Part shown: positions 43,221-52,631 of the stretch, one piece after another
How the letters are laid out: each line of letters starts with the position of its first letter
How positions within the stretch are numbered: position 1 is the stretch's first letter
Source of the DNA: Geojedonia litorea
GTDB lineage: Bacteria; Bacteroidota; Bacteroidia; Flavobacteriales; Flavobacteriaceae
Assembly: GCF_042654525.1 (NCBI RefSeq)
Contig: NZ_JBHSGP010000014.1
Location: 1,426,001-1,490,000, forward strand
Direction of reading: 5' to 3'
DNA length: 64,000 nt
The notes under the pieces: generated by a model
Seen by the model: only the letters and a program-made list of their open reading frames with translations
What the model was told of the DNA's origin: nothing
Databases searched by the model: none
Made by a program: the position numbers and the translations under genes

Positions 43221-46196
43221 TTAGTTGTGGTCCATTGAATCACAGTGCAACAATTCTTTTTCCTTCTTCTTGATAGGCTGCGTTTTTAAGCCTTTGTTTT
43301 TGGCCTGCATCATTTGATTGATCAAATCGCTTTTTTCCTTTTGGATTTGAGTACGCATCATTTCGTCGCGTTTCAAATCAAAATAGGTAGCACCCTCAAT
43401 AATGGTTTTCTCGGCTTTTGCGTAGATGGATAGCGGATGGTCTGTCCATAACACCACATCGGCATCTTTGCCTACTTTTATACTTCCTACACGATCATCG
43501 ATATGTAATAATTTTGCAGGATTAAGTGTCACAAATTTCAAAGCATCTTCCTCACTAACACCACCATATTTTACGGTTTTACCGGCCTCTTGATTCAAGC
43601 GGCGAGACATTTCGGCGTCATCACTGTTGATGGCCACGGTAACACCAGCTTCGTGCATGATAGCAGCGTTAAAAGGAATGGCGTCTTTTACTTCGTATTT
43701 GTAAGACCACCAATCGCTAAAGGTTGACCCACCTACACCGTGCTCTTTCATTTTAGTAGCGACTTTATAACCTTCTAAAATATGGGTAAAAGTGTTGATG
43801 TTGAAATTGAACTTATCTGCGACTTTCATCAACATATTAATCTCACTTTGCACATAGGAGTGGCAAGAGATATAACGCTCTTTATTCAGAATTTCGGCTA
43901 GTACATCTAGTTCAAGATCTCTGCGATACGGTTTGCCGCTTTTTTTAAGGGCATCATATTCTTTGGCTCTGTTGAAATAGTCGATGAACAATTGCTCAAC
44001 ACCCATTCTTGTTTGTGGGAATCGACTAAAGCTTTGCCAATTGGATTGCTTCACGTTTTCACCTAAAGCAAACTTTATAAATTTAGGGCTGTTTTTGTAG
44101 ATCAAATTATTGGTTGATTCACCCCATTTCAATTTGATGATGGCCGAACGTCCTCCAATTGGGTTAGCCGAACCATGTAAAATTTGAATAGATGTGACAC
44201 CACCTGCCAGATTACGGTAAACATCAATATCTTCATCGTCCAGAACATCTTCAATAGATACTTCGGCTGAAGAGTTCTGACCACCTTCATTTATAGATGA
44301 AGCCGCAATATGAGAATGCTCATCAATCACTCCCGCAGTAAGGTGTTTTCCAGTAGCATCAATAACCGTTGCGCTTCCGTCTGATAAATTCTTACCTACT
44401 TTGGCGATTTTACCATTTTTGATTAATACATCGGTGTTTTCTAGAATCCCTTCAGCTTCATTGGTCCAAACGGTTGCGTTTTTAAAGAGCAAGGTTTCTT
44501 GTTTTGGCAATTCAGGCATTCCATAAGCCACATTAGGAAATGTTACAGGGACCACTGTTGGGGCATCTTCATTTTTCTTTCTGTCTGCGCCTGATGATTT
44601 TGTCTCATCGTCTTTGGCTTCTTTACTAGCATAAAAGGAGAGTTCATCTCCATTTGGGAACAAGGCCTTACCACTAAGGCTATTGGCTTGAGCTGTGTTA
44701 GCAACAATACGAATAAACTCTTGTTTGGTTGAGTCTTTGGTGGTCATGGCAATATTTAACCAGTCACCATCATAAGACACTTTTGAACCTAAAGTTTTAT
44801 CGTTACTTGTAATTTCTGCTTTTAGTTTACTCGACTCACCTTTTAGTGACATTTTATAGGATTCGCCTGCTAAACTAAAATTATAATCACCACTCACATC
44901 TTTGATGTTCATGTCTTCTATAATGGTTTGACGACCTTGTACCCAGTTTTCATAAAGGGTTGTTTTTTCGTCAAACACATCACCAGAAGTGATTAAGAAA
45001 TTAGCATAGCTTCCATTTTTAAGGGTCCCAATAACATTAGACTTTCCTAATAACTGGGCTGGTATAGTAGTTAAAGCTTCCAAAGCTTTTTCTTTTGACA
45101 AACCATAAGAAATAGCCTTCATCAAATTAGCTTTAAATTCTTTAGCCGATTTTAAATCGTGCGTCGTTAAGGCAAATCGCACATTATTGTCGGCCAATAC
45201 TTTTGGATTGGATGGCTTTTGGTTCCATGCTCTCATATCACTTAACGAAAGCTGCGCCGTTAAAAAGGCATTATCAACATCGTAAGCGTCTGGAAAGTTA
45301 ATGGGTAATATCAACGCGGCATTAGTAGCTTTAATTTCTCCAATACGCTCATATTCATCACCACCAGCTAAAATAACATATTGTATACCGTAGGCATCAC
45401 CAACCTTGTCGGCTCTTAACACATTGGCACGACTGCCACCTTCAAAGATTTGAATAAGTGACTTGTTTTTATTTAAGGCTTCAAGTGATAAATCCCTTGT
45501 TTTTGAATTGCCTTTCGCATACCAATCAGCATCGATGTACAACTGACGTAACAAGGCCATACTTCCCATTACTGAAGAAGGGTACGATTGGTTTGAAGTA
45601 ACACTTTTACTGAATGATAGGTATTGCGCTGAATGTGGATCAATAATTCTAGTCTCGTTGCCGTCTTCAGCATTAAGTGCAACTAAAACGCCAGTTCCTC
45701 TTACAATACCATCTTGAATATGGGAGTTGACCACACCAAATCCTGCATTTAAAAGGTCTTTTGCCTTTTTGCTATCATAACTGAATTTTTCAGTGGCGCT
45801 GTTTTCGGGCATCACGTGATCGTTCCAATAGTAACCTGTACGACTGGCATCGTATTGGGCACTTCGTCCACCACCTGGTTGACGTTTTGGCTTTTCAACA
45901 CCAAAATCGGAATACATATCAATAAACGATGGGTAAATACTTTTCCCAGAAACATCAATAATATTAGAGTTTTTAGGAATCGTAACAGAAGCACCAGACG
46001 CCACAACTTTGCCATCCTTAATTAGCAAGGTACCTTTTTCGATAACTTGTGTAGGGCTGACATAAATTTTTGCATTTGTGAGGGCGGTGTAATTGGTGTT
46101 GGTAGTAACAACACCGTCATTTTTTGGGAAATATTCCTGTGCTAAAAGCGAAACGCTACACAGAAATAGGAGTGCAGTGACATAGTTTTTTATCAT
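43221..46196 (-). CDS. Exported double amidohydrolase
   Basis: From the ATG at 46196 (signal peptide MIKNYVTALLFLCSVSLLAQ) the protein has 991 residues; an upstream frame to 46250 adds 18 unlikely residues. Two amidohydrolase modules are fused. The first has PSFIDMYSDFG, where Tyr95 and Asp97 replace the HxH pair, so it is probably inactive. The second keeps HSH (His627-His629 in VIDEHSHIA) together with CHSYVQSE, FTHILEGYK and AINSDDAEMSR. An approximately 100-residue beta-rich linker joins them. It is periplasmic; substrate may be a peptide or cyclic amide. Operon with the next gene. Confidence 0.88.
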   Translation of the reverse strand: MIKNYVTALLFLCSVSLLAQEYFPKNDGVVTTNTNYTALTNAKIYVSPTQVIEKGTLLIKDGKVVASGASVTIPKNSNIIDVSGKSIYPSFIDMYSDFGVEKPKRQPGGGRSAQYDASRTGYYWNDHVMPENSATEKFSYDSKKAKDLLNAGFGVVNSHIQDGIVRGTGVLVALNAEDGNETRIIDPHSAQYLSFSKSVTSNQSYPSSVMGSMALLRQLYIDADWYAKGNSKTRDLSLEALNKNKSLIQIFEGGSRANVLRADKVGDAYGIQYVILAGGDEYERIGEIKATNAALILPINFPDAYDVDNAFLTAQLSLSDMRAWNQKPSNPKVLADNNVRFALTTHDLKSAKEFKANLMKAISYGLSKEKALEALTTIPAQLLGKSNVIGTLKNGSYANFLITSGDVFDEKTTLYENWVQGRQTIIEDMNIKDVSGDYNFSLAGESYKMSLKGESSKLKAEITSNDKTLGSKVSYDGDWLNIAMTTKDSTKQEFIRIVANTAQANSLSGKALFPNGDELSFYASKEAKDDETKSSGADRKKNEDAPTVVPVTFPNVAYGMPELPKQETLLFKNATVWTNEAEGILENTDVLIKNGKIAKVGKNLSDGSATVIDATGKHLTAGVIDEHSHIAASSINEGGQNSSAEVSIEDVLDDEDIDVYRNLAGGVTSIQILHGSANPIGGRSAIIKLKWGESTNNLIYKNSPKFIKFALGENVKQSNWQSFSRFPQTRMGVEQLFIDYFNRAKEYDALKKSGKPYRRDLELDVLAEILNKERYISCHSYVQSEINMLMKVADKFNFNINTFTHILEGYKVATKMKEHGVGGSTFSDWWSYKYEVKDAIPFNAAIMHEAGVTVAINSDDAEMSRRLNQEAGKTVKYGGVSEEDALKFVTLNPAKLLHIDDRVGSIKVGKDADVVLWTDHPLSIYAKAEKTIIEGATYFDLKRDEMMRTQIQKEKSDLINQMMQAKNKGLKTQPIKKKEKELLHCDSMDHN

Positions 46197-46278
46197 TATA
46201 TAGTAATGGTTATAATTAAGTTCTAAAGATAAAAATAACATATAAAGCAAATCGCCATTAAGAATATTTTAACACTTC

Positions 46279-47346
46279 CTAAAGCGGATTTGTTTTAAAA
46301 TAATTAACCCATAATGCCACGGCATAATTATAACTCTCTATGCCTTTAGCCTGATTGTTGGCTTTAAGGTATGAATTGTACGAACTTTTAAAGGCCGGTT
46401 CTAAAGGATTTTCATAGGCATTCCAAAAGTCCCGAACTTCTCTAAAGTTTTTCTTTATACCTTCATTTATGGTTTTTGAAAGGCGCTCATAAGTTTCAGG
46501 ATCAGTTTTATAGAGTTCATTTAAACAGTAATTAAGTGCGAACGTATATCCCGAATAGTTAAAATAGGGGTTCTTATGGTGCATGGCGGCCATACTGCCA
46601 ATAAAGTTAGCTTCATTTTCGGCAGCATATCCCAGTTGATGTGCGGCTTCATGACTAGACGTAGTAGGATATTTATAAGCGGGAAGCAGACCATCAATCT
46701 GGGCTTCATTAGTGAAGGGGTTGAGATAGCCCGAAAATCCCATATAAGTTAATTGTAAACTGTATATAGATCGTTTTAGGCTTTGAGGCTGGTAGTCCAA
46801 ATGTGGAAATGTTTTGGCTAGTTTATGGTAACCTTGAGGCACCATATCGAGCAACTCGGTTTTACTATAAGGGAATTCTACTTTGGTAGAATCATTACCT
46901 GTTAATGCAACCTGTATAGTATTAGATTTTGCAATTAATTGCGTGGTAAAAGTTACAAGTTCTTCGGTGTTATAGACGTCATTAATTTGAAGCGATTTAT
47001 GCAGGGGTAGGCGGTAATAGTTAATAGCCCAAAGCATATGGAATGCAAAGTAACCTATGGAAAATGCCGACAGGATATCGAGACTAAAATTTTTAGTGTC
47101 CTTTAGAACACGCTTTCTGTTTAAAACAAACCATCTAATCACATAAACCGCAAGCAAAGTATACAAAATATCACCCATTGAAAAAGGGAGCCACCCAAAG
47201 CTGTAACGCATCAATTTTGAAATAAAAACATACAAGCCGTTGCTATAATAACGCTCCACAAACTCCGGAAAGTTTGCCAAGACTTTGAGCATTATAATTT
47301 GAATCACAAATGAAAAGCCTATGATTAGTTTTTTGTTTTTCAGCAT
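46279..47346 (-). CDS. DUF3810 membrane protein with HExxH-like motif
   Basis: The 355-residue protein has two or three N-terminal membrane helices (about 8-25, 55-72 and 90-108) and a C-terminal domain with SSHEAAHQLGYAAENEANFI. HEAAH (232-236) followed by a glutamate 7 or 9 residues later is a gluzincin-like zinc motif. This matches the DUF3810 family, whose activity is not established. It is divergent from pepD with 72 bases between starts. Confidence 0.82.
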   Translation of the reverse strand: MLKNKKLIIGFSFVIQIIMLKVLANFPEFVERYYSNGLYVFISKLMRYSFGWLPFSMGDILYTLLAVYVIRWFVLNRKRVLKDTKNFSLDILSAFSIGYFAFHMLWAINYYRLPLHKSLQINDVYNTEELVTFTTQLIAKSNTIQVALTGNDSTKVEFPYSKTELLDMVPQGYHKLAKTFPHLDYQPQSLKRSIYSLQLTYMGFSGYLNPFTNEAQIDGLLPAYKYPTTSSHEAAHQLGYAAENEANFIGSMAAMHHKNPYFNYSGYTFALNYCLNELYKTDPETYERLSKTINEGIKKNFREVRDFWNAYENPLEPAFKSSYNSYLKANNQAKGIESYNYAVALWVNYFKTNPL

Positions 47347-47390
47347 AGCTCAAAAATAGAAAATAGTTTCATTATACTTGGTTGAATAAT

Positions 47391-47398
47391 TACCTTTG
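47391..47398 (+). promoter_or_regulatory. -7 box (TACCTTTG) of pepD
   Basis: TACCTTTG matches TAnnTTTG and ends 20 bases before the ATG at 47419. The -33 region has TTTC instead of TTG. Confidence 0.6.
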
Positions 47399-47418
47399 TG
47401 CCCTAAACCTTGAAAACT

Positions 47419-48879
47419 ATGAATTCAGATATTAGACAATTACAACCTACTGCACTTTGGAATAAGTTTGCAGACCTCAATGCGGTACCTCGTCCTTCTA
47501 AAAAAGAAGAGCGCGTGATTCAATTTATGAAAGATTTTGGAGCAAGACTTGGTTTGGATACTCAAGTAGATAAAGTAGGGAATGTCATTATTAAAAAGCC
47601 AGCGACTCCCGGAATGGAAGATCGAAAAACAGTAGTCATGCAATCACATCTCGATATGGTACATCAAAAAAATAATGATACCACATTCGATTTTGATACC
47701 CAAGGAATAGAAATGTTTATTGATGGTGATTGGGTCAAAGCCAAAGGCACAACACTAGGTGCTGACAACGGCTTGGGAGTTGCAACCATTATGGCAATTC
47801 TAGAAAGCACAGATATCCCACATCCTGCAATTGAAGCCTTGTTTACTATAGACGAAGAAACAGGGATGACCGGAGCTAAAGGTCTTGAGGCTGGATTATT
47901 ATCAGGTGAGATATTATTGAATCTTGATACAGAAGAAGATGATGAAATTGGAGTAGGTTGCGCAGGTGGTCTGGATGTTACTGCCACAAGAAGTTACAAA
48001 GAAGAAGAAATGCCAGAGTTTAAAACTGGTTTTGAAATTATTGTGAAAGGTCTTAATGGAGGGCATTCAGGTATGGATATCCATAAAGGTTTAGGGAATG
48101 CCAATAAAATCATGAATCGACTCCTATTTGACGGTTTTGAAAATTACGGTCTTAGAATTGCCGAAATTGATGGTGGAAGTTTGCGTAATGCTATTCCTAG
48201 AGAAAGTAAAGCAATTGTTGTTATTGATGAAATACATTCAGAGAGTTTTAGATCTGAAATGAACGATCTGGCCAATGTCATTAAAACAGAGTTAAAAACC
48301 ATGGAGCCTAAATTGGAAATCTTGGTGTCACCAACCAAAACACCAAAATACATTATGGAACTTGGTGTTCAAGAGGGTTTGACCAGAGCTATTTATGCCG
48401 CACATAATGGTGTGTATCGTATGAGTGCAGATATTCCTGATTTAGTTGAAACGTCAAATAATATTGCAAAAGTGGTAGTGAAAAATGGAGAAATTAAAAT
48501 AGCCTGTTTAACCCGTTCTTCAGTTGAAACCTCTAAAAAGGATTTAGCAAATGCTTTACGTGCTACCTTTGAATTAACGGGATGTGAAGTAGAGTTTTCT
48601 GGTGATTATCCGGGATGGACACCTAATATGGAGTCTCCAATTTTAAAAGTATTGACTCAAATATATAAGGAGCATAACGGTCAAGAGGCACATGTGGCCG
48701 CCTGCCATGCAGGACTTGAATGTGGTATTTTAGGAACCAATTACCCTAGTATGGACATGATAAGTTTTGGACCGAATATTAGAGGGGCACATTCACCAGA
48801 TGAACGTGCACAAATTTCTTCGGTGCAGAAATACTGGGAATTTGTATTGAAAATCCTAAAAGCTACTCCAAAACGATAG
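47419..48879 (+). CDS. pepD: Aminoacyl-histidine dipeptidase PepD (M20 family)
   Basis: The 486-residue cytosolic dipeptidase has the M20 metal motifs: QSHLDMVHQ, TTLGADNGLGVA, DEETGMTGAKGL, and a late HAGLECGIL. A TTG at 47410 in the same frame would add three residues; the ATG at 47419 is preferred because it gives the usual MNSDIRQLQP start. PepD cleaves dipeptides, notably Xaa-His such as carnosine. It stands alone between a promoter and a terminator. Confidence 0.94.
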   Translation: MNSDIRQLQPTALWNKFADLNAVPRPSKKEERVIQFMKDFGARLGLDTQVDKVGNVIIKKPATPGMEDRKTVVMQSHLDMVHQKNNDTTFDFDTQGIEMFIDGDWVKAKGTTLGADNGLGVATIMAILESTDIPHPAIEALFTIDEETGMTGAKGLEAGLLSGEILLNLDTEEDDEIGVGCAGGLDVTATRSYKEEEMPEFKTGFEIIVKGLNGGHSGMDIHKGLGNANKIMNRLLFDGFENYGLRIAEIDGGSLRNAIPRESKAIVVIDEIHSESFRSEMNDLANVIKTELKTMEPKLEILVSPTKTPKYIMELGVQEGLTRAIYAAHNGVYRMSADIPDLVETSNNIAKVVVKNGEIKIACLTRSSVETSKKDLANALRATFELTGCEVEFSGDYPGWTPNMESPILKVLTQIYKEHNGQEAHVAACHAGLECGILGTNYPSMDMISFGPNIRGAHSPDERAQISSVQKYWEFVLKILKATPKR

Positions 48880-48883
48880 CAAC

Positions 48884-48913
48884 AAAAAAAGCAGCTCACG
48901 AGCTGCTTTTTTT
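48884..48913. terminator. Bidirectional terminator between pepD and the prolyl-isomerase operon
   Basis: GCAGCT / AGCTGC with loop CACG, flanked by A7 and T7, serves both convergent units. Confidence 0.92.
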
Positions 48914-48933
48914 GTTTATACTTATCTGAAGTA

Positions 48934-50157
48934 TTATTCTGTAATAGCTACCATTTCTAAAATAAAAATGATATCGGAATTAGGTGCAATTAATGGCGGT
49001 GCACCTTGTTCACCATAAGCCAAATGGGATGGCATATAGAAGAACGCTTTATCACCAACTTTCAAGCTAGCTGCAGCCTCTTTAAATCCTGCAATCATTC
49101 TGGCATCTGGACTAATTTGCATTGGCATAGGTGAATACATTTGACGCTCAATTTTTTGTTGATTAAATTTACCATGACGTTCTTCTACGGCTTGAACATT
49201 ACTATCAAACAAACGGCCATCAGTAAAATAGCCTTCATAGTTTACTGTAACGTTATCACCAGTTTTAGGTTTCGCTCCTGTGCCTTTAGTAATGTAATGA
49301 ACTTTAAGTCCTGACGCTAAAGTACTAGCTTTACTTAAATAGCCATCGAGAATTGGTTTTTGCGTTAAAGCAGCTTCGGCATTTTTAGCGTCAATCGCTT
49401 TTTGTTCTTCTTCAGCTTTAAGACGTGCTTCTTCACGAATTGCTTCTTGCTTTTCTCTTATTTTTGGAAGCTCTTCTTCAAATACTTTTGGAGCATTGAA
49501 GTTTTTAGCTGCCGATCCTTTTCGTATGATATTAACGTGTTCAATAATAACAGGCTCAATAGGTCTGTTGCCTGGTCCTGTAGCCACATTGGATATAGAA
49601 TCTTGAATTTCCAATCCAACAACTAATTCGCCAAAAACAGCATGACAACTTACCCTTGGGTTATCACAATCTTTAAGATTGCCTTGTTGGTCATAAGCGT
49701 CTAGACTTGGATAAGGAACTTCGGTTATAAAAAATTGACTGCCGTTAGTTGATGCTCCGCCATTGGCCATTGATAAAATACCTGGTTTGCTGTGTCTAAG
49801 ATCAGGATGAAACTCATCTTCAAAACGATAGCCTGGATCTCCAGATCCTGTCCCTGTCGGGTCGCCACCTTGGATCATAAACTGATCCATAACACGGTGA
49901 AAGGTTAAACTGTCGAAATATTTTTTTCCTTTGTATTCATCTTTGACCATGGGGTGATTACCTTCGGCAAGTGCTACAAAATTAGCAACGGTTACGGGTA
50001 CTTTTTCAAATTCAAGTTTGGCAATCATGTTTCCTTTGTTGGTAACAAATTCGGCATAAAGACCATCGTCTAAATTAGGATACTTGTCTTGACAAGACGA
50101 GCTGCTCATTAAAAGAACCAAAGCTAATAAGTGTATTGGTTTACTAATCAATTTCAT
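48934..50157 (-). CDS. Cyclophilin-FKBP fusion lipoprotein (peptidyl-prolyl isomerase)
   Basis: The 407-residue protein has a lipobox (LLMSSSSC, Cys22), a cyclophilin domain (about 30-215, with FHRVMDQFMIQGGDPTGTGSG and NGSQFFITEVP), a charged helical linker rich in E, K and A (about 225-270), and a C-terminal FKBP domain (VTVNYEGYFTDGRLFDSN ... LAYGEQGAPPLIAPNSDIIFILEM). Two unrelated isomerase folds are thus joined on one lipid-anchored chain, for folding exported proteins. It lies 12 bases after gldI. Confidence 0.93.
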   Translation of the reverse strand: MKLISKPIHLLALVLLMSSSSCQDKYPNLDDGLYAEFVTNKGNMIAKLEFEKVPVTVANFVALAEGNHPMVKDEYKGKKYFDSLTFHRVMDQFMIQGGDPTGTGSGDPGYRFEDEFHPDLRHSKPGILSMANGGASTNGSQFFITEVPYPSLDAYDQQGNLKDCDNPRVSCHAVFGELVVGLEIQDSISNVATGPGNRPIEPVIIEHVNIIRKGSAAKNFNAPKVFEEELPKIREKQEAIREEARLKAEEEQKAIDAKNAEAALTQKPILDGYLSKASTLASGLKVHYITKGTGAKPKTGDNVTVNYEGYFTDGRLFDSNVQAVEERHGKFNQQKIERQMYSPMPMQISPDARMIAGFKEAAASLKVGDKAFFYMPSHLAYGEQGAPPLIAPNSDIIFILEMVAITE

Positions 50158-50169
50158 AGATGTTTGTGT

Positions 50170-50715
50170 TTAGTTGTTTTGTGTTTTTGTTATTGAATTT
50201 ATGGTTACTTTACATATTAATGGAATGTTGGTGCCAATGCGTTTGGTGTCACCATAATAACCATAAGCCTTTTGAGATGGAAATAAAAAGGTGACCGTTT
50301 CACCTGGTTTCATAAGTTTTAAGCCTTCACGAAGTCCTGTAAAAAGTTCTTCTTGATCCATGGCATAATTCTGTGTTGGAATATCGTTGAAAGAGTAGAT
50401 CTCATTTCCTCTTAAATCTTTAATGTTATAGTTGAAGTTAACAATGTCTCCAAAGTCGGCCATTGTCGTATCTTGTTCTACTTTGGTATTATAATAGTAC
50501 CAAAACCCACTTTCTGAAGCAATAAATTCCTTTTCAGGTTGCTTCTCCATTATGGCAAAGATTTGCTTTTGCTCGCGTTCGTTTAATTTTATATTGCGTT
50601 CGGCAGATTCTTTGATAAAAGAACCGGATTTTTTTGAGATAGGTTGACGTGCTTCAGGAGTTTTACAACTAAAGGCTAGACAGGTTATTGCGATTATGAT
50701 TATAGGTTTCATCAT
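50170..50715 (-). CDS. gldI: Gliding motility lipoprotein GldI (FKBP-type isomerase)
   Basis: The 181-residue protein has a lipobox (ITCLAFSC, Cys17) and a single FKBP-like domain (YSFNDIPTQNYAMDQEELFTGLREGLKLMKPGETVTFLFPSQKAYGYYGD). This layout and its neighbourhood fit GldI, which is needed for gliding and for stability of the type IX apparatus. Its start overlaps the stop of the phosphoesterase gene by four bases (ATGA). Confidence 0.88.
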   Translation of the reverse strand: MMKPIIIIAITCLAFSCKTPEARQPISKKSGSFIKESAERNIKLNEREQKQIFAIMEKQPEKEFIASESGFWYYYNTKVEQDTTMADFGDIVNFNYNIKDLRGNEIYSFNDIPTQNYAMDQEELFTGLREGLKLMKPGETVTFLFPSQKAYGYYGDTKRIGTNIPLICKVTINSITKTQNN

Positions 50716-51728
50716 AAGTTCAGGACATGTTTATAGGAGGGTAATATACGCATAAATTTTTCAATTGTAGCTTCCATAGATAAATCACTTTTCCCTCCAG
50801 CTGCGTTTATATGACCACCGCCTTCAAAATGTGCTCTTGCAAATTCATTGACTGAAAAGTTGCTTTTACTACGAAAGGAAATCTTTATAATTTGTTCTTG
50901 TTGATTTTCAATAAAGATCGCCGCAAACACAACACCTTGAAGTGATAATCCGTAATTGACAAATCCTTCGGTATCGCCCTTCTTAAAATTATAGGTATTT
51001 AGTTCCTCTTGTGATAAGGTAATATAGGCGGTGTTGTACTCTGGTAACACTTTTAAGTTTCTTAAAGCGCAGCCTAGCAACTGCAACTGATTATAACTAT
51101 TAGTGTCGTAGATGTTATTGTGAATTTGCGCATTGTTAGCACCTTTATCAATCAGTGCGGCAATGACCTGATGCGTTTGACTCGTTGTGGATGGAAATCT
51201 AAAGGATCCTGTATCGGTCATAATACCGGTATAAAGACAAGTGGCCACATCGGCATTGATATGGTCTACATCATCCAACATAACTATAAAATTATAAACC
51301 ATTTCACAGGTTGATGACATAGATACATCCGAATAGGTATATAACGCATAGCCATCTGGTTGTTGATGATGATCGATCATGATTTTTATAGCCTTGGAAT
51401 TGGTTACAACGGCTTCCATATTGCCAATTCTATTTAGCGCATTAAAATCCAGTGTAAAAAGAATATCGGCCTCTTCAATGAGAAGATTGGCGGCTTCAGT
51501 TTGGCTGTCATAGATCATGACGGTTTCTTCAGAAGGTATCCATTTTAGAAAATCAGGATAGTCGTTTGGTGCGATAATAGTGATCTTGTGTTCAAATTGT
51601 TTGAGATAATGATAAATTCCTAAACTAGAACCAATAGCGTCGCCATCTGGATTTTTATGAGGTACAACAACAATAGACTTTGGTTCGCTTAATAGTTGTT
51701 TTATGTGCTTAATATCGTCTTTTTTCAT
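50712..51728 (-). CDS. DHH-family phosphoesterase (NrnA-like)
   Basis: The 338-residue protein has DHH-DHHA1 domains: PHKNPDGDAIGSS, DFNALNRIG, IDHHQQPDGYA (the DHH motif), a TGIMTDTGSFRFPST motif, and the DHHA1 end FEGGGHINAAGG. NrnA-like enzymes degrade nano-RNA and can hydrolyse pAp. It opens the phosphoesterase-gldI-isomerase operon, translationally coupled to gldI. Confidence 0.93.
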   Translation of the reverse strand: MKKDDIKHIKQLLSEPKSIVVVPHKNPDGDAIGSSLGIYHYLKQFEHKITIIAPNDYPDFLKWIPSEETVMIYDSQTEAANLLIEEADILFTLDFNALNRIGNMEAVVTNSKAIKIMIDHHQQPDGYALYTYSDVSMSSTCEMVYNFIVMLDDVDHINADVATCLYTGIMTDTGSFRFPSTTSQTHQVIAALIDKGANNAQIHNNIYDTNSYNQLQLLGCALRNLKVLPEYNTAYITLSQEELNTYNFKKGDTEGFVNYGLSLQGVVFAAIFIENQQEQIIKISFRSKSNFSVNEFARAHFEGGGHINAAGGKSDLSMEATIEKFMRILPSYKHVLNL

Positions 51729-51810
51729 CGAGAGCGAAGATACAATTTAATACCAAATGCGTAGCAATTTTACATACACTTTTGTAAAAATATCCCTTTG
51801 CTTTTTATAG

Positions 51811-51840
51811 TTGTAAATACGGATAAAAGCCTTATTTTTG
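51811..51840 (+). promoter_or_regulatory. Promoter of ndk (TTG-N19-TATTTTTG)
   Basis: TTG at 51811-51813 and TATTTTTG at 51833-51840 are exactly 19 bases apart, an ideal match to the Bacteroidota housekeeping promoter. It ends 19 bases before the ndk ATG. Confidence 0.85.
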
Positions 51841-51859
51841 CACGAAATTTAAAAATACT

Positions 51860-52279
51860 ATGGCAACAAATAGAACATTTACCATGCTAAAGCCAGATGC
51901 GGTTGAAAAAGGACACATTGGCGCAATATTAGAAAAAATCAATACTGCTGGTTTTAGGATCGTAGCAATGAAACTTACACAAATGACAACGGCTGATGCG
52001 CAAGCATTTTACGCTATTCATAAAGAACGCCCGTTTTTTCCAGATCTAGTGGAATATATGACTCGTGGTCCAATTGTCGCTGCAATTTTGGAAAAAGACA
52101 ATGCAGTTGAAGACTTTAGAACGCTTATAGGTGCTACTAATCCTGCTGATGCAGCTGAAGGTACGATCAGAAAATTGTATGCAGCCTCTATTGGTGAGAA
52201 TGCTGTTCACGGAAGTGACAGTGATGACAATGCAGCTATTGAAGGTGCGTTTCATTTCTCTGGAAGAGAGATGTTTTAA
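51860..52279 (+). CDS. ndk: Nucleoside-diphosphate kinase
   Basis: The 139-residue enzyme passes phosphate between nucleoside tri- and diphosphates. It starts with RTFTMLKPDAVEKGHIG and carries the active-site histidine in ENAVHGSDSDDNA. Length is normal. It is a single-gene unit with its own promoter and terminator. Confidence 0.97.
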   Translation: MATNRTFTMLKPDAVEKGHIGAILEKINTAGFRIVAMKLTQMTTADAQAFYAIHKERPFFPDLVEYMTRGPIVAAILEKDNAVEDFRTLIGATNPADAAEGTIRKLYAASIGENAVHGSDSDDNAAIEGAFHFSGREMF

Positions 52280-52306
52280 TACTTTAATTTGAAAAAATAA
52301 ATCATA

Positions 52307-52334
52307 GCCTGTACGAAGTTACAGGCTTTTTTTA
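52307..52334. terminator. Terminator after ndk
   Basis: AGCCTGTA / TACAGGCT with a 6-base loop, followed by T7; it abuts the stop codon of the convergent recF operon. Confidence 0.88.
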
Positions 52335-52631
52335 TTAGCGGAGCACCAGTTTTTTAATGACTTCTTTACCTAAAGATTCATTAAGCATTTTAATGATTTT
52401 TTCGGTGCCGTAACTTAATTCCTCCCGCAATACGCTCGAACTCAATTGCACATAAAGTGTGTCTCGTTCTAGCTTGATGGCCGTAGTGTAATTATTTACA
52501 CCATTGCCCATCATACTTTGCCAAGCATCTTTAACATTGACCTTGTCCAGACCATCTTGCAGTTTGTTAGCCTCAACAAACTCTTTTAAGACATCGTTAA
52601 TACGTAAATGATCGTTCTGGCGTTTAGTCAT
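52335..52631 (-). CDS. DUF721 protein
   Basis: The 98-residue protein matches DUF721 (DciA-like N-domain): an N-terminal helical part (LRINDVLKEFVEANKLQDGLDKVNVKDAWQ) and a compact end (LYVQLSSSVLREELSYGTEKIIKMLNESLG). DciA proteins assist loading of the replicative helicase; whether this short protein does so is inference. It is last in the recF operon with a four-base overlap to the preceding gene, a position that supports a replication link. Confidence 0.85.
   Translation of the reverse strand: MTKRQNDHLRINDVLKEFVEANKLQDGLDKVNVKDAWQSMMGNGVNNYTTAIKLERDTLYVQLSSSVLREELSYGTEKIIKMLNESLGKEVIKKLVLR

Noticed and set aside
47410..47418. TTG start for pepD
   Set aside because: It adds only three residues; the ATG at 47419 gives the family-typical start and a normal leader after the promoter box.
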